From JBCCGG01 sp039029395 (GTDB lineage Bacteria > Pseudomonadota > Alphaproteobacteria > Kiloniellales > JAKSDN01): 64,000 bases of DNA. Positions 8,942-17,299 of the stretch are shown here, in pieces. The notes under the pieces were generated by a model. That model searched no databases. It saw only the letters and a program-made list of their open reading frames with translations, and had not been told where the DNA came from. Position 1 is the stretch's first letter, and every line of letters begins with the position of its first letter. The stretch covers positions 1-64,000 of the forward strand of contig JBCCGG010000002.1 of NCBI GenBank assembly GCA_039029395.1. Reading direction: 5' to 3'. The translations under genes were made by a program, and so were the position numbers.

Positions 8942-8967
8942 CGGGGAGGCGGCTTGGCGCCTCCCCG
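8942..8967 (+). terminator. GC-rich hairpin after the binding-protein gene
   Basis: CGGGGAGGCG at 8942-8951 pairs perfectly with CGCCTCCCCG at 8958-8967 around a 6-nt loop. No U-run follows, so it is more likely a partial attenuator or 3' mRNA stabiliser than a full terminator. Such hairpins commonly raise binding-protein expression over that of the downstream permeases. Confidence 0.6.
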
Positions 8968-9014
8968 CGCCTTACCGATGGCCCCGATCGCCCAAGACCG
9001 TTAGAGGTGGCAAG

Positions 9015-9704
9015 ATGGAAACGGTTATCGCCTATTTGCCGTCGATACTGCAGGGTACCTGGCTGACCATTGCCGTTGCCCTCTGCTCGGTGCTTCTGGC
9101 GGTCGTGCTCGGCTTGCTCGGCGCATGGGGCAAGCTTTCCAAGTCGATCGCGGCCAACAAGACCGCAAATGCCTACACCACGATCGTCCGCGGCATTCCC
9201 GACCTAGTGCTCATGCTTCTGCTGTTCTACGGCGGCCAGCAAGCACTCAACGACCTTGGCGCCTCGACTGGCTGGTGGGGCTATGTGGAGATCAACCAGT
9301 TCACCGCCGGCGTCTTCACAATAGGGTTTATCTTCGGCGCCTATATGACCGAGACCTTCCGCGGCGCCTTCCTGGCGATCCCGGGCGGCCAGATCGAGGC
9401 GGGCGTTGCCTGCGGCATGAGCCCGGGCAAGGTCTTCGGACGCGTCATCTGGCCCCAGCTGGTGCGCTATGCTTTGCCGAGTTTCGGCAACAACTGGTTG
9501 GTGCTCTTGAAGACCACGGCCCTGGTCTCGGTGCTCGGCCTGCACGAGCTGGTCTGGGAGGCCTTCACCGCCGGGCGCTCGACCCGCCAGCTCTTCACTT
9601 TCTTCTTCGTCACCCTAGTGATCTACCTGATCCTAACCGCGATCTCGGACGTCGGCCTGCGCTGGCTCGACCGCAAGTACAGCGTCGGCATCCGGAGGGC
9701 GTGA
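9015..9704 (+). CDS. Polar amino-acid ABC transporter permease (HisQ-like)
   Basis: Inner-membrane permease, 229 residues with about five membrane spans. The ABC permease coupling motif (EAA loop) reads IEAGVACGMSPGKVFGRVIWP. It belongs to the HisQ/OccQ type. The ribosome-binding site is GAGGTGG before the ATG. It forms a heterodimer with the product of the next gene, 4 nt downstream. Confidence 0.9.
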   Translation: METVIAYLPSILQGTWLTIAVALCSVLLAVVLGLLGAWGKLSKSIAANKTANAYTTIVRGIPDLVLMLLLFYGGQQALNDLGASTGWWGYVEINQFTAGVFTIGFIFGAYMTETFRGAFLAIPGGQIEAGVACGMSPGKVFGRVIWPQLVRYALPSFGNNWLVLLKTTALVSVLGLHELVWEAFTAGRSTRQLFTFFFVTLVIYLILTAISDVGLRWLDRKYSVGIRRA

Positions 9705-9708
9705 GATC

Positions 9709-10467
9709 ATGGCCGATCCGCAAAACCCCGGCCTCTTGGACGCCATCAAGAACTTCAGCGAGAATGCCTCGCCGATCGACTTCGTTCTGATCTTCGAGAA
9801 CTGGGATCTCTTCCTGAGCGGCATCTGGGTCACCATCTTCCTGGTCGTCATCTCCCTGGTGCTGGGCGGGATCTTCTCGGTGCCCTTGGCCCTCGCCCGG
9901 GCCAATCGAACGCCGATCGCCAACCAAATCATATGGGCCTATGTCTACGTCTTTCGTGGCACGCCGCTCCTAGTTCAGCTCTACTTGGTCTACTATGGCC
10001 TGGGCCAGCTTGAAGGCATGCGCGATTCCTTATTCTGGCCGTTGTTCAAGAGCGCGACGTTCTGCACGATCCTGGCCTTCGTGCTCAACACCACGGCCTA
10101 CACCACGGAGATTCTGCGCGGTGCGATCGAGGCCGTGCCATACGGAGAGGTCGAGGCGGCCAAGGCCTGCGGCATGTCGCGCACCCAGATCAACTTCCGT
10201 ATCGTGCTGCCCAATGCCCTGCGCCGGGCGCTGCCAGCCTATTCCAACGAGATCATCTTCATGCTGCACGGCAGCGTGGTCGCCAGCACGGTGACGATTG
10301 TCGATATCCTGGGCGCCGGACGAATCCTCAACGGTAAGTATTATCTGGCCTACGAAGGCTTCATCGCCGCCGCGATTCTTTACATGATCCTGGTCTTCTT
10401 CATCACCAAGGGCTTCAAGTTCTGGGAGAAGCACTGGCACGCCCACCTGCGCCCGCGCACCGCCTGA
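9709..10467 (+). CDS. Polar amino-acid ABC transporter permease (HisM-like)
   Basis: Second permease of the importer, 252 residues. Membrane spans are followed by the EAA loop VEAAKACGMSRTQINFR. VFRGTPLLVQLYLVYYGL is the typical HisM/OccM signature. It has an N-terminal cytoplasmic extension of about 35 residues. It is the last gene of the operon, and a promoter for the next transcription unit follows within 50 nt. Confidence 0.9.
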   Translation: MADPQNPGLLDAIKNFSENASPIDFVLIFENWDLFLSGIWVTIFLVVISLVLGGIFSVPLALARANRTPIANQIIWAYVYVFRGTPLLVQLYLVYYGLGQLEGMRDSLFWPLFKSATFCTILAFVLNTTAYTTEILRGAIEAVPYGEVEAAKACGMSRTQINFRIVLPNALRRALPAYSNEIIFMLHGSVVASTVTIVDILGAGRILNGKYYLAYEGFIAAAILYMILVFFITKGFKFWEKHWHAHLRPRTA

Positions 10468-10490
10468 GCACTTACGGACCGGCAGGGCCA

Positions 10491-10518
10491 TTGCGTGTGA
10501 TTCCCCGCAATCTATAAT
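10491..10518 (+). promoter_or_regulatory. Sigma70-like promoter before the orphan binding protein
   Basis: TTGCGT (10491-10496) and a perfect TATAAT (10513-10518) are separated by 16 nt, a good housekeeping promoter. Its -10 box overlaps the earlier possible start at 10517, which supports the ATG at 10565 as the real start of the following gene. Confidence 0.6.
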
Positions 10519-10564
10519 GCTCGCAACAATATGCGCGGGACACCTTGCGCGGGGAGCCGGGGCC

Positions 10565-11710
10565 ATGGGCATAGGAGTGCGACGGGCGGTGATCGCTCTG
10601 TTCGGGGCACTCATCGTATGCGCCGCCGCCCCGGGTCAGACAGCCGAGCAAAGCGCGCCGGCAATCGATGGCCGACCGCCGCTTACCTTGGTGTCCTGGG
10701 GCGGTGCCTACACCCGCAGTATTATGGCCGCCTACGTCAAGCCGTTCCGAGAAGCGACGGGCCACTGGGTGCGGGTAGAGGAATACGATGGTTCGTTCGA
10801 CAAGATCCGCAAGCAGGTCGAGACCATGAACGTTACCTGGGATCTGGTCAGCGTCAACTTGGTCAACGCCCAACGTGGCTGCGATGAAGGCCTGCTGGAG
10901 CCGATTTCGCCGAGCATCCTGAGCCCCGCGCCGGACGGCACACCGGCGGAAAAGGACTTTTACCAAGCGGCACTGATGAAGTGCGGCATCGGCTATGACA
11001 TCCTCTCGACCGTGGTCGCTTATGACACGACACGCATGGGCGACCAAACGCCGACCTCGCTGCACGATTTCTTCGATCTGGACAGCTACCCGGGACCGCG
11101 CGGTCTGCGGAGGCGGCCGCAGGTCGCGCTCGAGTGGGCGCTCTTGGCCGATGGCGTGCCGGCGGCGGAGATTTATCACGTATTGGAGACTCCCAAGGGC
11201 CTTGAGCGGGCCTTCGACGTGCTCGACCGGATCAAGCCCTCGATCGTCTGGTGGGACCATGGCGAAGAGCCCATACGCCTGCTGGAAGAGGGCGAGGTCG
11301 TCATGTCCTCGGTCTGGAACGGCCGAGTCTACGCGGCGACGGCCTGGGCGAAAGCGCCGCTCGCCATCATTTGGGATGGCCAAGTCTGGAACATGGACGT
11401 CTGGGTCATGCCCAAGGGCGGACCCAATCCGCAGCTGGCCAAGGAGTTCATCACCTTCGCGACCGATCCCAAGCGCATGGCGGCGCAAACCAGCTATCTG
11501 GCCTATGGCCCAACCCGGCGCTCGGCCCTCAAGCTGATCCCCGAGAAGGTCAAGCAGCACATGCCCACCGCGGACGATCGGATCGCCTCGGCAATTCGCA
11601 TCGACTACGCCTGGTGGGCCAAGCACGGCAAGCGAATCAGGCGGCAATTCGACGCCTGGGTCGAGGCCGAGCCCTTTGAGTACGATTTCAATCCGCCAAC
11701 CGCCCATTGA
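10565..11710 (+). CDS. Orphan polyamine-type ABC substrate-binding protein
   Basis: Family 1/PotD-like extracellular solute-binding protein, 381 residues from the ATG at 10565, preceded by GGGGAG. A signal peptide runs through about residue 28. The N-lobe begins LTLVSWGGAYTRSI, and VVMSSVWNGRVYAAT lies in the second lobe. It is clearly paralogous to the binding protein at 28963-30006 (shared SWGG, LADGVP, EGEV and WNGR blocks). No ATPase or permease adjoins it. It is followed instead by a porin and a lipoprotein, so it may borrow another importer's membrane parts. A start at 10517 is possible but would overlap the promoter. Confidence 0.82.
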   Translation: MGIGVRRAVIALFGALIVCAAAPGQTAEQSAPAIDGRPPLTLVSWGGAYTRSIMAAYVKPFREATGHWVRVEEYDGSFDKIRKQVETMNVTWDLVSVNLVNAQRGCDEGLLEPISPSILSPAPDGTPAEKDFYQAALMKCGIGYDILSTVVAYDTTRMGDQTPTSLHDFFDLDSYPGPRGLRRRPQVALEWALLADGVPAAEIYHVLETPKGLERAFDVLDRIKPSIVWWDHGEEPIRLLEEGEVVMSSVWNGRVYAATAWAKAPLAIIWDGQVWNMDVWVMPKGGPNPQLAKEFITFATDPKRMAAQTSYLAYGPTRRSALKLIPEKVKQHMPTADDRIASAIRIDYAWWAKHGKRIRRQFDAWVEAEPFEYDFNPPTAH

Positions 11711-11737
11711 GGTGCCACAGCCGAGGGGGAGCGAACC

Positions 11738-13288
11738 ATGCAAGGCCAAGTCAAACGCGCAATCGCGGTGCTTCTGATCGGCCTGGCGTTCCTCTATGGC
11801 CCAAGCAGCACGGCCGGCGCCGCGGAGACATCGCAGATCGAGCAGCTGCAAAAGATCATCGATCTCCAACAGCAACAGCTCAAGGCCCAACAGCGCCAGT
11901 TGGAGGAGCAGAAGCGCCACCTGGAGCAAATGCAGGGCCAGATCAACAGCCTGCTCAAGACCGTCCGCGGCAGCGATTCCGAGGTAGCCAGCGCGGTCGG
12001 CCCGCCGATCCCACCGCCGCCCGTCACGCCGCCAGCAGCACCGGCGACCCCGCCGTCGGCCAGTGCCCCGAGCGCCGGCGGCAACGACGACAGCCAAGGG
12101 TCGGCGAGTGCCGACAGCGGTGCGGGCGGCGATCAGTCGGACGACCCCTGGCCAGCGCCCCAGCCTCAGCCGGCGGCGAGCGACGCGCAGGGCTCCGACG
12201 TGGTAGCGGCTGACGCGCCCCTGCCCAGCGACCTGGCGCCGGCCACGTCGATCGCGACGGACGCCACCGTCAAGACCACCAACCCGCGCATCAAGGTCAC
12301 CCTGTCCGGACAGATCAATCGGGCGATCAACGTGGTCAACGACGGCGAGGACACCGACGCCTTCTTCGTCGACAACGACGTCTCCGACTCGCGCTTCCGC
12401 TTCGTCGCCGAGGGCAAGTTCAGCCAGAAAGCCCTGGTCGGCAGCGTGATCGAGGTCGCGGTCAGCCCGAACAACTCCGAAGAGGTCAGCCAGACCAATC
12501 AGGACAGTGGCGACTTCATCGACCTGCGCAAGGTCGAGGTCTACTTCGATCACCAGGACTACGGCCGCATTTGGCTTGGCAAAGGCAGCACCTCCTCGGA
12601 CAACACCGCCGAGGTCGATCTCTCCGGCACCGACGTGGTCCAGTACTCCGGGGTCGCCGACATTGTCGGCGGCATCCTGTTTCGCGAGAAAAGCAGCGGC
12701 ACTCTTAGCGACGTCGCGGTAAACGACGCTTTCTTCAACTTCGACGGCCTGAGCCGGAAGGACCGCGTGCGCTACGATACGCCGGCTTTCTGGGGCTTCC
12801 AGCTGTCCGGCTCGGCGATCAGCGACGGGCGCTACGACGGCGCTGTGCTCTGGGCCGGCCAGGTGCACGGCTTCAATATTGCTAGCGCCTTTGCTGCATC
12901 CAAGCCTTCAAGCAGCGAAACCGACTTCCGGCTCGACGGCTCGGCCTCGATGCTGCACACCAAGACCGGCCTGAACCTGACCCTCGCGGGCGGCATGGAC
13001 CAGCTGGACGATCGCGCCAACAGCTCCAATCTCTACGCCAAGGTCGGCTGGTTGGCCGACACCTTCGACTTCGGCTCGACCGCCTTCGGCCTGGACTTCA
13101 CGCGCGCGGAGAACATCGACGCCGACGGCGACCAGGGCCACGTTGTCGGCGGCGCGGTGGTGCAGCGCATCGATCCCTTCGGCACCGAGCTCTTCGCCCA
13201 GGTGCGCTGGTACACGCTTGACAGGGGCAGCGGCCCGGCCTTCGACGACATTGTCGCCGGCACCGTCGGCGCCCGGGTGCAGTTCTGA
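11738..13288 (+). CDS. Outer-membrane porin with N-terminal coiled coil
   Basis: Secreted 516-residue protein. It has a signal peptide to about residue 28 (GAAET), a Gln/Glu-rich heptad coiled coil at about 32-75, a Pro/Ala/Ser/Asp-rich linker to about 180, then a beta-rich barrel domain starting KVTLSGQINRAINVVND and ending in VGARVQF with a terminal phenylalanine. The barrel start and C-terminal Phe fit Gram-negative trimeric porins. The coiled coil plus linker could reach peptidoglycan or form the trimer. It lies 27 nt after the binding-protein gene. Confidence 0.82.
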   Translation: MQGQVKRAIAVLLIGLAFLYGPSSTAGAAETSQIEQLQKIIDLQQQQLKAQQRQLEEQKRHLEQMQGQINSLLKTVRGSDSEVASAVGPPIPPPPVTPPAAPATPPSASAPSAGGNDDSQGSASADSGAGGDQSDDPWPAPQPQPAASDAQGSDVVAADAPLPSDLAPATSIATDATVKTTNPRIKVTLSGQINRAINVVNDGEDTDAFFVDNDVSDSRFRFVAEGKFSQKALVGSVIEVAVSPNNSEEVSQTNQDSGDFIDLRKVEVYFDHQDYGRIWLGKGSTSSDNTAEVDLSGTDVVQYSGVADIVGGILFREKSSGTLSDVAVNDAFFNFDGLSRKDRVRYDTPAFWGFQLSGSAISDGRYDGAVLWAGQVHGFNIASAFAASKPSSSETDFRLDGSASMLHTKTGLNLTLAGGMDQLDDRANSSNLYAKVGWLADTFDFGSTAFGLDFTRAENIDADGDQGHVVGGAVVQRIDPFGTELFAQVRWYTLDRGSGPAFDDIVAGTVGARVQF

Positions 13289-13464
13289 TGGCCCGGCTTT
13301 GGATCCTGCTGGCCGCCCTGGCGCTCGCCGGTTGCGCCGAGGTTAAGCCCTTTCATCCGGTTCAGAACCGCGAAGACCCGGATGGACCCGGTTTGTTTTC
13401 CGGCAAGGGCGGCAAGATCATCCTCTACGAGAGCCCGGATGCCGAGGTCGGCGAAGACCAATAG
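13288..13464 (+). CDS. Small predicted lipoprotein (58 residues)
   Basis: An ATG at 13288 overlaps the porin stop codon (TGATG). The peptide starts MARLWILLAALALAGC, a clear signal peptide with lipobox LAGC at 13-16, and is followed by a 42-residue hydrophilic tail ending EDQ. Translational coupling to the porin suggests a porin-associated outer-membrane lipoprotein. No family is recognised. Confidence 0.7.
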   Translation: MARLWILLAALALAGCAEVKPFHPVQNREDPDGPGLFSGKGGKIILYESPDAEVGEDQ

Positions 13465-13550
13465 AGCGCCGATGTCTGTCATGCTGGTTCCCGAATGCGT
13501 GGCGCCGCGTCGGCCCAGCCCCCTCCTCGTCATAATTCCGGGGGCGAGTA

Positions 13551-13559
13551 TGCTACAAT
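13551..13559 (+). promoter_or_regulatory. Extended -10 promoter candidate
   Basis: TGCTACAAT (TGN followed by TACAAT) lies 15 nt before the GTG at 13574. No good -35 is visible at the usual distance, as expected for extended -10 promoters. It would start transcription of the beta-helix gene. Confidence 0.35.
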
Positions 13560-13573
13560 GACACGAAGAAAGC

Positions 13574-15451
13574 GTGGACTATCCCGAGCCGCGAGCAACG
13601 AGGATGCCCCAAGGTTCCAGCGCTGGCGTCGTGGTCCTAGGCCTATTGGTCGCGGCCTGTGTCGCGGCACCCCCGGTCGCGCGCAACGCCGGCCAGCCCG
13701 ATCACCCGGGATCCTACGCGCAGCGCCCCTGGGTGCCACCATCCGACCAGGCCGGGCTCGGGCCGGCCGCCCAGCCCGGTACACTGCGGGCCGAGCCGGC
13801 GATGCCCCACAGCCTGGGCATACAATGGCCGATCATGGGCGACGACAACGGCAACGCCGTGGTCCAGGTCGCCTACCGGGAGGCATCAGATGGCGCTTGG
13901 CGCGATGGCCTGCCGCTGTTCTGGGTCCATCCGGAGCGCACGCCCGACTATCTCAAGGTGCCCCAAGGTCGGCTCTTCGCCGGCAGCTTGCTCGACTTGG
14001 CGCCAAACACCGATTACGAGCTCAAGCTCACACTGATCGACCCAGACGGCGGCTCAACGGTCGAAAGCCTAATTCTCAGGACCCGCGACGAGCCGCTCGC
14101 GCCCGAGGGCCTGCGCCCACGCCACGTGGTGCCGGGTGAAGGTGGCGGCAGCGGCAGCCTCGCCGATCCCTTCAAGGGTCTCGCCACAGCCCTGGAGGCG
14201 GCCGGGCCGGGCGATTTGATTCTGCTCCACGGGGGCATCTACGCGGCCGGCGGCACAGTGGTGCGCCAGTCGGGCGCGGCCGAGCGGCCGATTATCCTGC
14301 GCGCCGCCGGCGACGGCCCGGCGATCCTCGACGGCGGCGGCCAGGCTATCCTGCTGGATCTTTCCGGCCGGTCCCACATCTGGCTCGAAGGTCTTACCTT
14401 GCGCAATGCCGACAAGCTGGTCGAGGCGGCCCGAGCCCACGATCTGGTGTTTCGGGGCAACCGCTTTGAGCTGACTCTGAAGCGCAAGGCCGCCGGCATC
14501 AACGCGCGCAAGACCAAAGGCTTGGAGACCACCGGTTTCTTCATCACCGACAACGTTTTCGTCGGTGAGAGCCCCTGGCCGCGCAAGACCAGGGGCAAGG
14601 GACCGGCCGAGCAAACCTTCGGGATCGGCCTCACAGGCTCGGGCCACGTGATCGCCTACAACCGCATGATCCACCTGGGCGACGGCATTAACAACGGCAG
14701 CGGCGGCCACATCTCGGCCAGCGATGTTCACAACAACGATATCGTCGGCGCGACCGACGATTGTCTTGAGGCCGACCACTCGACCACCAACCTGCGAGTC
14801 TATCGCAACCGTCTGACCAACTGCCACTACGGGGTCAGCGCCCAGCCGGTGCGCGGGGGCCCAGCCTACATTTTCCGCAATCAAATCCTCAACACCAAGG
14901 CCACCCCGTTCAAGCTGCACAACCACACCTCCGGCGTGCTGCTATTTCACAATACCTCGGTGCGCGCCGGCCGGCCTTTCATCATGAAGCCGGGTCCCGA
15001 TCCGGTCGACGATGTGGTGGCCCGCAACAACATCTTCCTGGGCAGCGGCAAGCCGGCCCTGCGGTCCGGACATGTGATGCGGCGCAACGACTTCGACAAC
15101 GACGGCTATGGCTGGGGCGGCGGACGCTTCGCGGTGTGGAACCGCAAGCGCTACGAGACCATGTCCGACACTCTGGGTGGCAACGGTCCCTACGGCCGTT
15201 ACGGCGCGGTGTGGCTTAGCCCTTGGTCCGAGTTGGAGAGCGGCCTGTCGCCACCAACAAGCCACGAGCCCTTTCAGGAGCCGAGCGATAACGACCCGCG
15301 CCTTTCGGCCGGGTCCCGGGCGGTCGACCGGGGCGTCGTTCTGCCCAACATCAACGACGGCTTTTCCGGCGTCGCGCCCGATCTGGGCTGCTGCGAGCTC
15401 GGCCAGCCCCAGCCCCACTTCGGGCCGCGCGGCGCAGACCAAGCCTATTGA
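13574..15451 (+). CDS. Secreted right-handed beta-helix lipoprotein
   Basis: A 625-residue exported protein. The N-terminal hydrophobic stretch GVVVLGLLVAAC suggests a lipobox (VAAC) after a basic segment. Residues of about 70-175 look like a fibronectin/beta-sandwich domain (NTDYELKLTLIDPDGG). About 180-520 is a parallel beta-helix of the pectate-lyase/NosD kind, with repeated short strands such as LVFRGNRFELT, FFITDNVFVGE, HVIAYNRMI and LRVYRNRLT. It is likely a polysaccharide-binding or -cleaving surface protein, but no catalytic residues can be assigned. The start could instead be the ATG at 13604. The GTG at 13574 keeps positive charges before the hydrophobic core. Confidence 0.78.
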   Translation: MDYPEPRATRMPQGSSAGVVVLGLLVAACVAAPPVARNAGQPDHPGSYAQRPWVPPSDQAGLGPAAQPGTLRAEPAMPHSLGIQWPIMGDDNGNAVVQVAYREASDGAWRDGLPLFWVHPERTPDYLKVPQGRLFAGSLLDLAPNTDYELKLTLIDPDGGSTVESLILRTRDEPLAPEGLRPRHVVPGEGGGSGSLADPFKGLATALEAAGPGDLILLHGGIYAAGGTVVRQSGAAERPIILRAAGDGPAILDGGGQAILLDLSGRSHIWLEGLTLRNADKLVEAARAHDLVFRGNRFELTLKRKAAGINARKTKGLETTGFFITDNVFVGESPWPRKTRGKGPAEQTFGIGLTGSGHVIAYNRMIHLGDGINNGSGGHISASDVHNNDIVGATDDCLEADHSTTNLRVYRNRLTNCHYGVSAQPVRGGPAYIFRNQILNTKATPFKLHNHTSGVLLFHNTSVRAGRPFIMKPGPDPVDDVVARNNIFLGSGKPALRSGHVMRRNDFDNDGYGWGGGRFAVWNRKRYETMSDTLGGNGPYGRYGAVWLSPWSELESGLSPPTSHEPFQEPSDNDPRLSAGSRAVDRGVVLPNINDGFSGVAPDLGCCELGQPQPHFGPRGADQAY

Positions 15452-15512
15452 TCGGCGCCGCCGATCACGTATCCTTGGCGCCCTCATTGCCCCAGCAAAA
15501 GGAGGCCGCGAC

Positions 15513-16133
15513 GTGACGGTCTTCGAAGACATCAGCGCGATCAGCCCCGAGCTGACCACCGAAGAGCTATTGCGCTATTTGATCAAGGAGCGCTTTCCCG
15601 GCAAAACGGTGGTGACCGCCTCCTTAAAAGCGCGCAGCGTGGTCGTGCTCAAGTTGGTGGCGGACATCGACCCGACGACGCCGGTGGTGTTCTGCACCCG
15701 AGGCTTTCGCTTCCCCGAGAGCGCGGTCCACCGTCAGCGCGTGGTCGAGCAGCTGGGTCTGACCAACGTAAGCCAATCGGAAGGCAGCGAGCTGGAGGTC
15801 CGGCCGGGCGACCACGACCACTGCGAGAGCATGTGGGCGGAGAGCGAGGTCGGCACAGGGCGGAGCTACGAGATCGTCCACCTGAACGACACCCTGGCGC
15901 CCTACGAATGCTGGATCTCAGCGGTCTACCACGTGCCAAGCCCACCGGAGGAGCGGCGCCGAGTCGACATCGAGGGCCGCCTGGTCAGGGTCAATCCCAT
16001 GGTCCGCTGGTCGAAGGACGAGGTGCGCACCTACATGCGCGACCACAAGCTGCCCTACCATCCGCGCGCCCTGCGCCAAAAGCCCGCCGCGCCGGCCGCC
16101 GACGAGGCGCCGCCGCCGGCCTATCACTTCTAA
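15513..16133 (+). CDS. PAPS-reductase-like (CysH superfamily) protein lacking the catalytic cysteine
   Basis: 206 residues from a GTG preceded by AAAAGGAGG. The core resembles CysH/adenine-nucleotide alpha hydrolases: VVTASLKARSVVVLKLVADI (nucleotide-binding loop region), TPVVFCTRGFRFPE (matching the IDTGYLFPET type), and VNPMVRWSKDEVRTYMRDHK with LPYHP. The protein ends soon after LPYHP. The ECGLH active-site cysteine of assimilatory PAPS reductases and the CC/CxxC iron-sulfur cysteines of APS reductases are absent. So it is probably not a sulfonucleotide reductase. It may bind or hydrolyse APS/PAPS. It lies 39 nt before a sulfotransferase gene. Confidence 0.75.
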   Translation: MTVFEDISAISPELTTEELLRYLIKERFPGKTVVTASLKARSVVVLKLVADIDPTTPVVFCTRGFRFPESAVHRQRVVEQLGLTNVSQSEGSELEVRPGDHDHCESMWAESEVGTGRSYEIVHLNDTLAPYECWISAVYHVPSPPEERRRVDIEGRLVRVNPMVRWSKDEVRTYMRDHKLPYHPRALRQKPAAPAADEAPPPAYHF

Positions 16134-16172
16134 CGCACGGGCACCCTTCTATCGATCCCGGCGCGCGCCGTC

Positions 16173-16979
16173 ATGGTGAGACTGCCAACGCCCGGGCATC
16201 TGGTTCGCTACGGCCAGCGCTGCACCGCCGCGCTCTACGACCGCGTCGTTCGGGTGCCCAGGTGTTCAGCGCCCAAGGACGTCCTCGCGATCCTTCACTT
16301 GAGCCGGTCGGGCAGCACCGTGCTGGGCTCCCTGCTGGCTCAGCATCCAAAACTCTATTGGGATGGCGAAGTCTTCGACCGGCGACGTCCCCGTCAGCAA
16401 CTGTTTCGGCGTTTGCAAGGCGTCGGGGACCGGCAAGATCCAGAGCGTATTGCCTGGCTCATGCGCTACGCTGGCGAGCGGATCTATGTGCTATCGGCGG
16501 CCGGCTTCTACGGACGCAGGCCGGAGGAGCTGATAGCCGAGCTGAAAGGCCTCGGCTGCAATCGCTTTGTCTTGCTGCGCAGAGACAATCTGCTGCGGCA
16601 GCGGCTCTCCTTCCTGATCGCCGATAAGACCGCGCGCTGGCACCTATCGAGCACCCGACCCCCCAGCCTGACGCCAGTGACCCTGGAGGAGCCGTCGAAA
16701 CTTTTGGCGCACATGGGAAATGCGCAGGCGCTGTATCGGCAACTGACTGACTCAATTGCCGGACGCCCCCTACTCGAGTTGACCTACGAGGTGGACATCG
16801 AGGTCTCGCCGAGCCTGGCCTACGATAAGGTCTGCCGGTTCCTCGAGATCGAGCCGCTGCCGGTCAAGGTGCGCTACGGCCGCATGAACGACTATCCGAT
16901 CAGCGAGCTGGTGATCAACTATCAGGAGGTCGCTGAGGCCTTCCGCGGCAGCGAGTTCGAGTGGATGCTTGAAGAGTGA
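16173..16979 (+). CDS. Sulfotransferase family protein
   Basis: 268 residues. The 5'-phosphosulfate-binding loop is LAILHLSRSGSTVLGSLL (about 38-55). The 3'-phosphate-binding segment FVLLRRDNLLRQRLS is at about 130-144, and the C-terminal DKVCRFLEIEP motif is typical of PAPS-dependent or Stf0-like bacterial sulfotransferases. It probably transfers sulfate from PAPS to a carbohydrate or lipid. It follows the CysH-like gene, and a glycosyltransferase remnant lies just downstream, which suggests a former surface-glycan locus. Confidence 0.8.
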   Translation: MVRLPTPGHLVRYGQRCTAALYDRVVRVPRCSAPKDVLAILHLSRSGSTVLGSLLAQHPKLYWDGEVFDRRRPRQQLFRRLQGVGDRQDPERIAWLMRYAGERIYVLSAAGFYGRRPEELIAELKGLGCNRFVLLRRDNLLRQRLSFLIADKTARWHLSSTRPPSLTPVTLEEPSKLLAHMGNAQALYRQLTDSIAGRPLLELTYEVDIEVSPSLAYDKVCRFLEIEPLPVKVRYGRMNDYPISELVINYQEVAEAFRGSEFEWMLEE

Positions 16980-17034
16980 GATAGCTGCCCATGAAAATCT
17001 GACCGTCGGAGACGGTGCTTGTCTCTGACGCGCG

Positions 17035-17169
17035 CTAGTCGCCGGCGTCCCAGCCAGCCCACTGGAGTGGCGGACCACTTTGCCCAGCAATTCGACGAAC
17101 CAAACCGGCAGGCAGATCTAGCACGCCGCCGTAGTCAATGAGATAGGCTTGTTGCGGAGAATCGACATT
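17035..17169 (-). other. Possible displaced coding remnant
   Basis: On the minus strand, in a different frame from the glycosyltransferase fragment, a short peptide-like stretch (AYLIDYGGVLDLPAGLVRRI ending in WDAGD and a stop) looks more protein-like than its surroundings. It may be the C-terminal end of the same decayed glycosyltransferase gene, but it matches no motif I can name. Confidence 0.25.
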
Positions 17170-17299
17170 GTCCGAGCACGTCACCCGGCGTCGGTTACCG
17201 AGTTTGGATCGCGGCTTTCGTCGCAAGCAGAGACCGATGGAGGCCCGGCGCGGGGCCCGGCGAACACGGTGGTCGGTCTCCCATCCGGTGCCGCTAGAC

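Noticed and set aside
10472..12868. A 798-codon open frame on the minus strand
   Set aside because: It lies fully antisense to the orphan binding protein and porin genes. Its composition is Arg/Gly/Val-rich without recognisable motifs, a usual shadow in GC-rich DNA.
13574..15451. Beta-helix protein as NosD of nitrous oxide reductase assembly
   Set aside because: No nosZ, nosR, nosF or nosY is nearby, and the N-terminal beta-sandwich and lipobox do not fit NosD.
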